Source: Pseudochrobactrum asaccharolyticum (lineage in GTDB: Bacteria; Pseudomonadota; Alphaproteobacteria; Rhizobiales; Rhizobiaceae). Taken from it: 64,000 nucleotides of DNA. Positions 56,406 through 64,000 of the stretch are shown one piece after another. The notes under the pieces are model-generated. The model saw only the letters and a program-made list of their open reading frames with translations, had not been told where the DNA came from and ran no database searches. Within the stretch, counting starts at the first letter, position 1. The number at the start of each line of letters is the position of its first letter. The translations under genes and the position numbers were made by a program. Where the stretch lies: assembly GCF_003314995.1 (NCBI RefSeq), contig NZ_QNRH01000003.1:444553-508552 (forward strand). Direction: 5' to 3'.

Positions 56406-56447
56406 TCAGTCGCGGTCGATAAACTGCTCCGGCCAGTCGCGGTGGGT
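56367..56447 (-). repeat. 27-base tandem repeat, three units, at the 3' end of the hydrolase gene
   Basis: AAACTGCTC begins units at exactly 56367, 56394 and 56421. In the hydrolase frame (minus strand) they read THRDWPEQF, then IDRD-stop-FEQF, then VDSDWPEQF followed by TK and a stop. The stop codon of the gene is thus in the second unit, where TGG of the tryptophan reads TGA. Confidence 0.85.
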
Positions 56448-57281
56448 AAACACCTGCCCCTGCTCCCGCAAGCGACGAACCTGCGCCAGATCAATGCTGC
56501 AATGCATCCAGCAGCTAACCGCTGTTGTATCCGTTTCGCTCTCAGCAAAAACACCGCTTGGCGGCATTCCATAATCCGACGGCACATAGAGTGCGGCGCG
56601 GCCACTGTTTTCATCCAGCGCCGGTGACCACAAAGCCTCTCCTGCTGTCGGGGAAACTAACACGGCAAACTGGTTTTCCAGCGCCCGCGCCTGCGCGCCG
56701 ATACGCACGCGATAATAGCCCGCCAGCGTATCTGTGCAACTTGGTGCTAAAATCAGCTCTGCCCCCTGATCACTCAGACGGCGTGACAGCATCGGAAACT
56801 CATTATCATAGCAGATCAGAATCCCGATCCTGCCAAATGCAGTTTCAAAACAATGCACATCTTCAACACCGCCGCTGATACCCCATTGCTCGCGCTCAAA
56901 ACGGGTCATGATGATTTTGTCCTGATGCCCGATCAGACCATCCGGCCCGAACAGCCATGCGCGATTGCGATATTTGCCATCCGGATCAAGCACCGGTGCA
57001 CTGCCGGGTTGCAAGACAATCTCATGCTCACGGGCAATCGCCTCACAAAGTTCCAGCCAACGCGGGATAAGCGGCTGAATGCCGGAAATAGAACCGTGCA
57101 GGTCACTGCGAACCGCCGGCTCTAACTGGCCGGACAGCACAAGCCCCGCATATTCCGGCAACAGCAGCACCTGCGCCCCTTGAGCAACGGCATCGGCACA
57201 AAGTGCTCGCAGGTGTTGCTCATAGGCATCCCAGGCCTCAATCAACTCAATCACATATTGGCAAGAAGCAAGATGCAGCAT
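56406..57281 (-). CDS. Carbon-nitrogen hydrolase (nitrilase superfamily)
   Basis: 291 residues. The catalytic triad is E43 (LLLPEYAG), K122 (GHQDKIIMTRFE) and C157 (ILICYDNEFP), so the enzyme should be active on an amide or nitrile. The lysine motif differs from the usual Y-R-K-x-H-L form, pointing to a less common branch of the superfamily. The C terminus ends inside a 27-base repeat, see the repeat entry. Its ATG overlaps the stop of the GNAT gene by one base (TGATG), so the two are coupled. In some bacteria the same pair is reported as one fused protein. Substrate unknown; a role with polyamines next door is possible. Confidence 0.88.
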   Translation of the reverse strand: MLHLASCQYVIELIEAWDAYEQHLRALCADAVAQGAQVLLLPEYAGLVLSGQLEPAVRSDLHGSISGIQPLIPRWLELCEAIAREHEIVLQPGSAPVLDPDGKYRNRAWLFGPDGLIGHQDKIIMTRFEREQWGISGGVEDVHCFETAFGRIGILICYDNEFPMLSRRLSDQGAELILAPSCTDTLAGYYRVRIGAQARALENQFAVLVSPTAGEALWSPALDENSGRAALYVPSDYGMPPSGVFAESETDTTAVSCWMHCSIDLAQVRRLREQGQVFTHRDWPEQFIDRD

Positions 57282-57874
57282 CAGCTCAGTTCCTTCACCC
57301 AGAATGACATTGGCTTATCGGTTTCATGAACATCTCCCACATCACGCCAGCTATACTGTGTGCGTAATTCCGGCCGATGGAAGAAACCGCGCTTATTCCA
57401 GAAGCTGTCCAGCGGCTGATAGTCTGCCGGTCGCAGCGGATGATCCTGCGGGCGCTCCACCGCGCAAAAACAACAGGTCGTAAACGCACCGTTTTGACGC
57501 GCATAGTTTTCGCGCTCTTCAAAAAAGCGCACACCAAGACCGGTGCCGCGATAGGCGGGTAACAACACAGATTCCCCGAAATAAAAGATCTTAGCCGGAT
57601 CATAACCAAGCCCGATAAAGGGCGCTTTGAACGCCGGTGTTTCATCGCGCATCGGAATACCGGTAGATGCGCCAATGACATCAAAACCATCAATCGCCAG
57701 CACAAAGAGACTGTCAGGAGACTGCGCATAAGTCGCAATGTAATTGGCTTCGTAATCCATTTCCCCGTCATAAAGATAAGGAAAATCGCGAAAAACCTGA
57801 ATGCGCAACCGTGCCAGATCATCAATATAAGGCGCGATCGCGCGGCCTGAATAGGTCTCAATTCTGACAGTCAT
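57281..57874 (-). CDS. GNAT-family N-acetyltransferase
   Basis: 197 residues. The acetyl-CoA binding motif A is in ESVLLPAYRGTGLGVRFFEERENYAR (split over strand and helix, with the R/Q-x-x-G-x-G/A form YRGTGLG). The N-terminal LARLRIQVFRDFPYLYDG is typical of a GNAT clade often found beside nitrilase-superfamily genes. It is translationally coupled to the following hydrolase gene. The acetyl acceptor is unknown. Confidence 0.85.
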   Translation of the reverse strand: MTVRIETYSGRAIAPYIDDLARLRIQVFRDFPYLYDGEMDYEANYIATYAQSPDSLFVLAIDGFDVIGASTGIPMRDETPAFKAPFIGLGYDPAKIFYFGESVLLPAYRGTGLGVRFFEERENYARQNGAFTTCCFCAVERPQDHPLRPADYQPLDSFWNKRGFFHRPELRTQYSWRDVGDVHETDKPMSFWVKELS

Positions 57875-57974
57875 ACACTATCCTCCAGCTCCCCTTCTCT
57901 ATAAGCGATCACACTGAAAAGAACAGGACTGGTTACGGCAGAGATTTACGCAAAAGTGCCATTTCCCTGCGCAT

Positions 57975-58006
57975 TTACGCCTTTCCTTTGAACGTACAAG
58001 GCGTAA
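57975..58006. promoter_or_regulatory. Inverted repeat in the GNAT / KSI-like divergent promoter
   Basis: TTACGCCTT and AAGGCGTAA are perfect nine-base arms with a 14-base spacer, 33 bases before the ketosteroid-isomerase-like ATG. It is a candidate operator shared by the divergent genes. Confidence 0.45.
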
Positions 58007-58038
58007 GAAGGATCAGCAAATATTCGGGAGACATTGCC

Positions 58039-58452
58039 ATGACCGCTTCAGTGACTGCGACACAAATTATCCGCGCCTATTATGATGCTTTTAATGCGCA
58101 GGATATGGAGACTTTTATCAGCCTTCTGCATGATGAAGTCGTGCATGACATTAATCAGGGCGAGCGCCATCAGGGTAAAGAGCATTTCCGCTCTTTCATG
58201 GCGCATATGAACCGTTCCTATAAGGAAAATCTCACCGAAATGGTGATCATGGCCAATGCGGAAGGCACACGCGGCGCAGCGGAATTTATCGTAAATGGTG
58301 AATATATAGCCACAGACGAAGGCTTGCCGGAAGCAAAAGGCCAGAAATATGTGCTGCCTGCCGGTGCATTTTTTGAACTTCGCGACGGCAAAGTTGCCCG
58401 CATCAGCAATTATTACAATCTCAATGACTGGATTGCACAGGTAAACAAATAA
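58039..58452 (+). CDS. Ketosteroid-isomerase-like (SnoaL/NTF2 fold) protein
   Basis: 137 residues from the ATG at 58039 (GGGAG eight bases upstream); the frame opens at 57988. NTF2-fold features are the IRAYYDAFNAQDMETFISLLHDEVVHDI start, HQGKEHFRSFMAHM, and the late FFELRDGKVARISNYYNLNDWI. Members act as isomerases, dehydratases or binding proteins. It is divergent from the GNAT-hydrolase pair and may belong to the same pathway. Not an ordinary steroid enzyme given the bacterium; function unknown. Confidence 0.85.
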   Translation: MTASVTATQIIRAYYDAFNAQDMETFISLLHDEVVHDINQGERHQGKEHFRSFMAHMNRSYKENLTEMVIMANAEGTRGAAEFIVNGEYIATDEGLPEAKGQKYVLPAGAFFELRDGKVARISNYYNLNDWIAQVNK

Positions 58453-58460
58453 CAGAAAGT

Positions 58461-58491
58461 GCGCCGCTTTTTATCAATTGAGAAGCGGCGC
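58461..58491. terminator. Bidirectional hairpin terminator
   Basis: GCGCCGCTT and AAGCGGCGC pair perfectly over nine bases, between the convergent KSI-like and siderophore ATPase genes, with T-rich DNA on both sides. Confidence 0.75.
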
Positions 58492-58496
58492 AGCTT

Positions 58497-59255
58497 TTAC
58501 ATGAAATAGGTAGCGATACGTTTGCCTTCGACATCCTGCACTTTAAACACTGTGCCATAGATGGATTCCAGCACCACAGGGCAGACAATCTCTTCCGGTG
58601 TGCCCTGACAAAACAATTTACCGTTCAGCATTGCAACAATATGGTCTGAATAGCAGGACGCGAAATTAATATCATGCAGCACGACAACAACCGTCTTGCC
58701 CAGATCATCCGCCGCCTTGCGCAATAGCTTCATCATCTCGACCGAGTGTTTCATGTCGAGATTATTCAGCGGTTCGTCAAACAGCGTGTAATCCGTATCC
58801 TGACACAGCACCATCGCCACATAGGCACGCTGGCGCTGACCACCGGACAACTCATCCAGAAAACGGTCGGCAAGATCGCTCAAATTCAGATATTGAATAG
58901 ACCGTGCTACGAATTGCGCGTCTTCTGCGGTTGGCCTGCCTTTGCTATATGGATAACGGCCGAAGGTCACCAGATCACGCACGGTCAGACGCGCAGTCAT
59001 GTGGTTTTCCTGCCGCAGGATCGACAGGCGTTTTGCCAGCACATCTCCGGCAGTGCGTGCCACATCCATATTATCGACCAGCACCTGCCCCTGATCCGTC
59101 GGAATAAGACGGCTGATCATCGACAGCAATGTGGATTTACCGGCACCGTTAGGGCCAATAATCGACGTGATGCCGCCCGATGGCAATGTCAGCGAGACAT
59201 TATTGACCACCAGAGTTTCGCCATAGGTTTTACTGACGGCTTTGACCTCAATCAT
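58497..59255 (-). CDS. Siderophore ABC importer ATPase
   Basis: 252 residues. Walker A GPNGAGKST near residue 35, signature [15 protein letters not shown] and Walker B YTLFDEPLNNLDM identify an FecE/FepC-type ATPase of iron-siderophore importers. The end CQGTPEEIVCPVVLESIYGTVFKVQ is typical of the YclP/FatE group. It overlaps the permease gene by four bases at its start. Last gene of the operon. Confidence 0.92.
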   Translation of the reverse strand: MIEVKAVSKTYGETLVVNNVSLTLPSGGITSIIGPNGAGKSTLLSMISRLIPTDQGQVLVDNMDVARTAGDVLAKRLSILRQENHMTARLTVRDLVTFGRYPYSKGRPTAEDAQFVARSIQYLNLSDLADRFLDELSGGQRQRAYVAMVLCQDTDYTLFDEPLNNLDMKHSVEMMKLLRKAADDLGKTVVVVLHDINFASCYSDHIVAMLNGKLFCQGTPEEIVCPVVLESIYGTVFKVQDVEGKRIATYFM

Positions 59256-60268
59256 CGGGCAACTCCTCGTACCAGCATCAGAATAAAGAACAGGCCGCCG
59301 ACAAATTCAATCACAATGCCCAAGGCGGTATTAAAGGCAAACACACGCTCAAGAATAAGCTGCCCACCAACCAAAGCGATCACAGCCAGCAGTGCAGCGG
59401 CAGGAATAGTATAGCGGTGACGCGTCACCGGCATGATCATATAAGCCAGATTAGCCACCAGCAGACCGAAAAATGTAACGGGACCAACCAAAGCCGTTGA
59501 CACAGAAACCAGCACTGCAACCATCATCAGAATGATCATTGTTGTGCGCTTGTAATTGATACCAAGACCAATTGCTGTCTCACGCCCCAAAGACAGAATG
59601 TCAAAACGATGACCAATGCGCCATGCGATCACAGAGACCACAGCGACAATCGCAGTCGACAAGCCCAGCAACTGGCTGTCTATCGTATTGAAAGATGCAA
59701 ATAGCCTGTCTTGCAGCACCACAAAATCATTCGGATCGATAATGCGCTGCATAAATCCGGTACCGGAACGGAAAAACACACCGAAGATAATCCCCACCAG
59801 CATCAAAAGATGCAGCGAGCGCCCCTCACCGGCAAACAGCCAGCGATAAAGCAGACCGGAAAAGCCCATCATCAGCACGATTTCGACCAGAAACATCAGT
59901 TTCGGATTGGCCATAGAAACGGCATGAGCACCGAGCGCGAAAACCAGCACCGTTTGCAACAGCGCATAGAGCGCATCGAAACCCATGATCGAGGGCGTCA
60001 AAATCCGGTTATTGGTGATGGTCTGAAACAGGATCGTCGACAAGGCGATGGAATAGGCAACCAAAATCATCGCGGCAAGCTTGGTGCCGCGAAACGGCAG
60101 CACAAAGCTCCAGCTGCCCTTAGCGCCAATCGTCATAAAGCCTGCCATCGCAATCAACGCAAGCAGTGCGAGCAATGCCAGTCTTTTCAACGCGCTGCGG
60201 CGGTTGGCCGGATTTTCAACCGGCAATGTGCTTTCACTGCGCACCGGATAGATTGTTTCATGCACCAC
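59252..60268 (-). CDS. Siderophore ABC importer permease 2 (FecCD family)
   Basis: 338 residues with a polar N terminus of about 30 residues then about nine to ten spans. FecCD markers are SIMGFDALYALLQTVLVF, SLGRETAIGLGINYKR and VGPVTFFGLLVANLAYM. Its start lies 11 bases inside the end of the first permease gene (60258-60268), so the genes overlap and are coupled. Forms the membrane channel as a heterodimer. Confidence 0.93.
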   Translation of the reverse strand: MVHETIYPVRSESTLPVENPANRRSALKRLALLALLALIAMAGFMTIGAKGSWSFVLPFRGTKLAAMILVAYSIALSTILFQTITNNRILTPSIMGFDALYALLQTVLVFALGAHAVSMANPKLMFLVEIVLMMGFSGLLYRWLFAGEGRSLHLLMLVGIIFGVFFRSGTGFMQRIIDPNDFVVLQDRLFASFNTIDSQLLGLSTAIVAVVSVIAWRIGHRFDILSLGRETAIGLGINYKRTTMIILMMVAVLVSVSTALVGPVTFFGLLVANLAYMIMPVTRHRYTIPAAALLAVIALVGGQLILERVFAFNTALGIVIEFVGGLFFILMLVRGVAR

Positions 60269-61217
60269 GGGCGGACTTCCTTAAAACGAGATACAGGAAG
60301 AAGGCACTGCCCAGCACGCCAAGAATTGTACCGACCGGAATTTCATAAGGCGCATTAATTGTGCGTCCGATCATATCGCAGATCAGCACCAGACCGGCAC
60401 CAAGCAAGGCAATCCACGGAAGTGAGCGGCGCATACTGTCGCCCATCACCATGCTCACCACATTCGGCACAATCAGCCCAAGGAATGGCACAATGCCCAC
60501 GGTTGTCACCACGCAGGCCGTGACCATAGCAACGATTGTCAGACCCAGCGTCATCACACGGCGGTAATTCAAACCGAGATTGGTCGTAAACGCCTCGCCC
60601 ATACCGGCAACGGTAAACCGGTCAGCGGCAATATAGGCTGCTACCGTCAGACCGAAAGACAGCCACAATAGCTCATAACGGCCACGCAGCACGGCGGAAA
60701 AATCGCCGGTCGTCCATGCGCCCATCGACTGCAGCAAATCAAAACGATAGGCGAAGAATGTGGTAATTGCGGAGATCACCCCGCCAAGCATAATCCCGAC
60801 AAGCGGCACAATCACCGGCGAACGCAGCGGAATTTGACGCAAAATCAGCATAAACAGCGCAGTACCGGCCAGTGCAAAACTTGTCGCCACCAGCATTTTG
60901 CCGAAAACCGGCAAGCCCGGCGCCAAAATCATAACTGTCAGAATACCAAGAGAAGCTGAATCCACCGTGCCGGCAGTTGAAGGCTCAACAAAACGGTTGC
61001 GCGCCAAAATCTGCATGATTGTACCGGAAACAGCCATGCCCGCACCGGCAAGGATCAGTGCAAGGGTGCGCGGAATACGGGTTTCCACCAGAACGAATTG
61101 CGCGCGCCGAGCGGTTTCATCACCAAACAGACTTTGCAAAGACACATCACTCACACCGATAAACAAGCTTATCAGCGCAAGAACGATCAGCAGGCATGTG
61201 GCAGCAATCAACTTCAC
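60258..61217 (-). CDS. Siderophore ABC importer permease 1 (FecCD family)
   Basis: 319 residues with about nine to ten spans, starting IAATCLLIVLALISLFIGVSD. FecCD markers are IPRTLALILAGAGMAVSGTIMQ, NRFVEPSTAGTVDSASLG and GIVPFLGLIVPNVVSMVMG. It is the first membrane gene, 243 bases after the binding-protein gene with a terminator-like hairpin between. Confidence 0.93.
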   Translation of the reverse strand: MKLIAATCLLIVLALISLFIGVSDVSLQSLFGDETARRAQFVLVETRIPRTLALILAGAGMAVSGTIMQILARNRFVEPSTAGTVDSASLGILTVMILAPGLPVFGKMLVATSFALAGTALFMLILRQIPLRSPVIVPLVGIMLGGVISAITTFFAYRFDLLQSMGAWTTGDFSAVLRGRYELLWLSFGLTVAAYIAADRFTVAGMGEAFTTNLGLNYRRVMTLGLTIVAMVTACVVTTVGIVPFLGLIVPNVVSMVMGDSMRRSLPWIALLGAGLVLICDMIGRTINAPYEIPVGTILGVLGSAFFLYLVLRKSARGA

Positions 61218-61300
61218 AAGGACAGCAACCGTTTTAAGCGTTTCACTTCACAGACATAGCTGCATAAGCGATCAGCGGTGGACACAATACAAGCATAATA

Positions 61301-61334
61301 AAAAGGCAGCAGTGACAATGCATTGCTGCCTTTT
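61301..61334 (-). terminator. Terminator-like hairpin between siderophore-binding and permease genes
   Basis: AAAAGGCAGCA and TGCTGCCTTTT pair perfectly over 11 bases with a 12-base loop, and the minus strand continues TTTATTATG. It would end many transcripts after the binding-protein gene and let some through to the permeases. Confidence 0.8.
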
Positions 61335-61460
61335 CAAGAGTCTTGCAGACAATCCGGATGCTTTAACCTGAAAGAACCGGCGGGGTAAAGTCAAAACACG
61401 ACATATTTACTCCGCTTATCCGTTAAGATCACGCATTTTGCCGGATATTTGCCTTTCAGT

Positions 61461-62372
61461 TTATTTTTTGAGACCGGCGATCAGCTGATCAACGATTTTT
61501 TCCATCGAGGTCAGACCACTGGCATTGAGATACCATGCAGAGCCGTCCAGATAGATAACCTGCTTGTTTTTCCACGCATTGGTCTGGGCAATCACTGCAT
61601 TATCGAGGAATTTTTCAGCGGCAACGCCTTCACGGCCAATCGCTGCATCACGATCGATAACATAGAGCCAGTCCGGATTTTTCTCGAGAATATATTCGAA
61701 TGAGATCGGCTGACCATGACCGCCCGGCTTGATATCATCCGCAGCAGGTTTCACACCGAATTCGCCATACAGCACACCAAAACGGGAGCCCGGACCATAG
61801 GCACTCATTTTACCGCCGGTTGTCAGGATGAGAAGACCGGTACCGGATTTGGCAGTCAGTGTTTTCAGTTCGTCCTTTTTAGCGTTCAGCTTGGTCAGAG
61901 CATCTTCAGCTTCTTTGTCTTTGCCGAAGATATTGGCCAGCGTGCGGATATTGTCTTCCGAGCTTTTCACAAAATTTGCAGCATCCGCTGTCAGATCAAT
62001 GGTTGGTGCAATCTTGGCCAGCTCAGCATATTTGGCAGCAGAACGACCACCAACAATGATCAGATCCGGCTGGGCAGCGTTTACCGCCTCATAATCCGGT
62101 TCAAACAATGTACCGACCTTGATGTAGTCATCAGCAGCATATTTGCTCAAATAATCCTGCATTTTGATGGTCGGAACACCGGCCACTTTAACGCCCAGCG
62201 TGTCCAGCGTATCAAGGGATGAAAGATCAAAGGTGATCACTTTCTGCGGAACATCCGGCAGTTTGGTTTCACCCTGTGCATGTTTTACGGTGACTTCACC
62301 GGCAAGAGCTGCGCCTGCAAACAGAATGGCACCGGCAGCGATGCTTGCGAAAAGTCCTGTCATGCGTTTCAT
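61461..62372 (-). CDS. Siderophore-binding protein (FatB/YclQ-like)
   Basis: 303 residues with a Sec signal ending AALAGE. The mature protein starts EVTVKHAQGETKLPDVPQKV and has VITFDLSSLDTLDTLG, GTLFEPDYEAVNAAQPDLIIVGGR and GPGSRFGVLYGEFGVKPA, all typical of the FatB/YclQ/VctP group that binds ferric catecholates. No lipobox, so it is a free periplasmic protein. It lies between the reductase gene upstream and the permeases downstream. The exact siderophore is not known. Confidence 0.92.
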   Translation of the reverse strand: MKRMTGLFASIAAGAILFAGAALAGEVTVKHAQGETKLPDVPQKVITFDLSSLDTLDTLGVKVAGVPTIKMQDYLSKYAADDYIKVGTLFEPDYEAVNAAQPDLIIVGGRSAAKYAELAKIAPTIDLTADAANFVKSSEDNIRTLANIFGKDKEAEDALTKLNAKKDELKTLTAKSGTGLLILTTGGKMSAYGPGSRFGVLYGEFGVKPAADDIKPGGHGQPISFEYILEKNPDWLYVIDRDAAIGREGVAAEKFLDNAVIAQTNAWKNKQVIYLDGSAWYLNASGLTSMEKIVDQLIAGLKK

Positions 62373-62424
62373 CTTATTTCCTTTTCACCTGAATATTTCA
62401 ATTCAATTTGAATCGTCTCGATTA

Positions 62425-63210
62425 TCAGTCTTCAACGTGGTCATGGCCGCCGATACGGCCCGGACGCCAGTAACCTTCAGACGCAATCTGCTCACGGGTC
62501 AGACCGCGCGAAATCAAATTCTGGCGCTGTTTGCGCACATTGCTTGTTTCACCGATCAGGATGGCATGGCCACGACCATGCGGAAGCATAAAACGACCGA
62601 CAGCGTCTGCCATAAAGTCATTTGGACCTGCTTTCAGCTCACCACGATGCAGCCATGTAATCTGCGTTGCGGTCAGACCTTCACGAATATCATTCAGCGC
62701 GATTTCTGAATCGATATTGTCCACTTCGACCAGCACATGCATCTGCGCTTTGGCAGGCATAGTCTCCAGAATATGGACAATCGCAGGCAGGCAGCATTCG
62801 TCACCGGTGATCAGATGCCAGTCTGCATCCTCACGGAAAGACGCACCGCCGCGCGGGCCACGCACATTGATTTTGTCGCCGATCTTGGCATCACGGGCAA
62901 AAGCAGGCCCTGGTGTCAGATTATTGGCATCGCCATGCATGAAGAAATCAACAGCCAGCAGACCTTTGTCCTTGTCAAAGCTGCGGATTGTATAATCGCG
63001 GCGGCCAAATTCACTGTCAGCAGTTGGCAGCATCATTACGATGGCCTGTCCCGGACGATAGGTAAATTCTGCAATATCAGGCGCGGTAAAAGTCACACGA
63101 CGCATATTAACCGGCGCATCAGCCACTGCCGTTACTGTCAGTTCCCACTGGCGCAATTGCGGGCGTCCCATTGGCGGTGTCGGAACCTGAGGGGCTTGAT
63201 CTTGTGTCAT
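62425..63210 (-). CDS. Siderophore-interacting protein, FAD-dependent ferric reductase
   Basis: 261 residues. SIP-family flavoprotein of the ViuB type that reduces ferric siderophores in the cytoplasm. It shows the FAD motif RRDYTIRSFD (R-x-Y-T), the GPRGGASF phosphate loop and a C-terminal half starting WHLITGDECCLPAIVHIL. The end has the family's RxxL-SRGLTREQIASEGYWRPG. It is the first gene of the iron-uptake block, behind a RirA-type box. Confidence 0.93.
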   Translation of the reverse strand: MTQDQAPQVPTPPMGRPQLRQWELTVTAVADAPVNMRRVTFTAPDIAEFTYRPGQAIVMMLPTADSEFGRRDYTIRSFDKDKGLLAVDFFMHGDANNLTPGPAFARDAKIGDKINVRGPRGGASFREDADWHLITGDECCLPAIVHILETMPAKAQMHVLVEVDNIDSEIALNDIREGLTATQITWLHRGELKAGPNDFMADAVGRFMLPHGRGHAILIGETSNVRKQRQNLISRGLTREQIASEGYWRPGRIGGHDHVED

Positions 63211-63313
63211 ATATGCTCACTCCCTGATAGCATGGTGCGCTCAACCATTTTCACGCTGAACAGCAGATGTGCCATTTCTGAACACATCTTATCGCCTTAT
63301 GCTATAGGTAAGT

Positions 63314-63328
63314 TGAGAAACTAAATCA
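63314..63328 (-). promoter_or_regulatory. Candidate RirA iron-responsive operator
   Basis: TGA-GAAACTAAA-TCA fits the TGA-N9-TCA iron-responsive operator of RirA in rhizobia. It lies 104 bases upstream of the siderophore-interacting protein gene. The motif is short, so chance is possible, but it stands at the right gene. Confidence 0.5.
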
Positions 63329-63341
63329 ACTTTGTATTATC

Positions 63342-64000
63342 TTATAACGTCTTTTCCACTGATAGAGCCGTTTGCACCAGACGGGCAAGCGCTGCAAGCA
63401 AGTCGGTTTGAGAGATCAGACCAACCACCTGATTATCCGTATCCGTGATAATAACAGCATGGGAACGGCCATTGGTCAGCACCGGCAAAAGACTCAGTGC
63501 CGGATCCTGCGGTCGGGCAACCGGCGGCACAATCATCAGTGTTTCGACTGCACCTTTACCCTTCAACAACTCACGCAAGCCCACCGTACCCAGCAATTTA
63601 TTGGTATCATCCACAACTGGCAGCGAGCGAATATTATGCTTCAGCAACAAAGACCGCGCATAATCATCCGTATCAGCTGCTTTAACCGACACCACATGGC
63701 GCGACATGATAGAATTGCAATCAGGCCCCGCTTTACCCGATGCATTATTACGCATCACCGTCTGCATTTCGATCTGGCGTAGCAGAACTTCCAGATCTTC
63801 GCGGGTAATATCAAAGCTCTCCTGCATTTCAGACAAAGCCGCATCAATATCCGCAGAAGTCGGGCCGCCACGCATCTGCGTCGGCGTATCCTGTGTCTGA
63901 TGCTGGTTTACCACCGGTGTTACATGCGGATAAGGGCGGCGCAGAATTTTATGAAATGCGATGCCAAACAATACGACAATCGCAGAATCCAATGCGACAG
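63342..64000 (-). CDS. HPP-family membrane protein with two CBS domains, C-terminal part
   Basis: At least 219 residues are visible and the frame stays open to the window edge, so the gene starts outside. The first visible part VALDSAIVVLFGIAFHKIL is the last membrane helix of the HPP domain. A linker of about 65 residues follows, then two CBS motifs (IMSRHVVSVKAADTDDYAR... and TNGRSHAVIITDTDNQVVG...), which usually bind adenine nucleotides. A TTG three codons in from the edge was not taken as start because it would drop the membrane domain. The function of HPP proteins is not settled. Confidence 0.85.
   Translation of the reverse strand, partial: VALDSAIVVLFGIAFHKILRRPYPHVTPVVNQHQTQDTPTQMRGGPTSADIDAALSEMQESFDITREDLEVLLRQIEMQTVMRNNASGKAGPDCNSIMSRHVVSVKAADTDDYARSLLLKHNIRSLPVVDDTNKLLGTVGLRELLKGKGAVETLMIVPPVARPQDPALSLLPVLTNGRSHAVIITDTDNQVVGLISQTDLLAALARLVQTALSVEKTL

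Noticed and set aside
62397-62412. TTCAA...TTGAA palindrome before the siderophore-binding protein gene
   Set aside because: Weak A/T palindrome that fits neither the TGA-N9-TCA spacing nor a clear Irr or Fur site.
1-64000. Search for tRNA, rRNA, CRISPR arrays, insertion sequences, phage and toxin-antitoxin genes
   Set aside because: No direct-repeat arrays, transposase or integrase motifs, or RNA-gene signatures were recognised by eye.

Overview
The window reads as a chromosomal segment of an alphaproteobacterium of the order Hyphomicrobiales, most likely the Brucellaceae. The base composition looks moderate (close to 50 % G+C by eye). The regulators are typical of the group: an NnrR-type Crp/Fnr protein, a ScfR/RamB-type XRE regulator, an AbcR-like small RNA and a RirA-type iron box. 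A DUF930 protein and a Tat-exported clade I nitrous oxide reductase fit the same group. A genus such as Pseudochrobactrum is only a guess. No transposase, phage gene, CRISPR array, rRNA or tRNA was seen, so this looks like ordinary but metabolically rich chromosome.

Layout. 1-2.5 kb: the tail of a small NTF2-like protein, then a LysR regulator divergent from an MFS permease. 2.7-15 kb: a complete nosRZDFYLX operon for N2O reduction, then an NnrR-like regulator, pseudoazurin, NnrS and, on the other strand, a DUF2249 protein. Three TTG-N8-CAA boxes, upstream of nosR, of the pseudoazurin gene and of the DUF2249 gene, tie this block into one nitric-oxide-responsive regulon. No nitrite or nitric oxide reductase gene is present here. 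15-24 kb: a MetR-like regulator, then a tryptophan catabolism locus: kynurenine formamidase, kynureninase and a TrpXYZ-like ABC importer on the minus strand, facing a GntR regulator and tryptophan 2,3-dioxygenase. A DUF930 protein follows.

24-33 kb: the 2-methylcitrate cycle genes prpDCB, divergent from their probable regulator ScfR, followed by a TAXI-type TRAP transporter. 33-42.6 kb: a HypT-like LysR regulator, a D-aminopeptidase-like serine hydrolase, a five-gene peptide ABC importer and an M19 dipeptidase, together a plausible system for taking up and cleaving peptides that contain D-amino acids. 42.6-46.7 kb: an acyltransferase, an aldehyde dehydrogenase and an EamA permease. 46.8-51.6 kb: an AbcR-like small RNA just upstream of a ugpBAEC glycerol-3-phosphate importer.

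51.9-58.5 kb: a polysaccharide deacetylase, a lipoprotein with two Kazal-like domains, the carboxynorspermidine pathway for polyamines, a nitrilase-superfamily hydrolase coupled to a GNAT acetyltransferase, and a ketosteroid-isomerase-like protein. 58.5-64 kb: a catecholate-type siderophore ABC importer with a siderophore-interacting reductase under a candidate RirA box, and the C-terminal part of an HPP-family CBS protein cut by the window edge.

Several transport operons carry a strong hairpin directly after the substrate-binding-protein gene, which should keep the binding protein in excess over the membrane parts.
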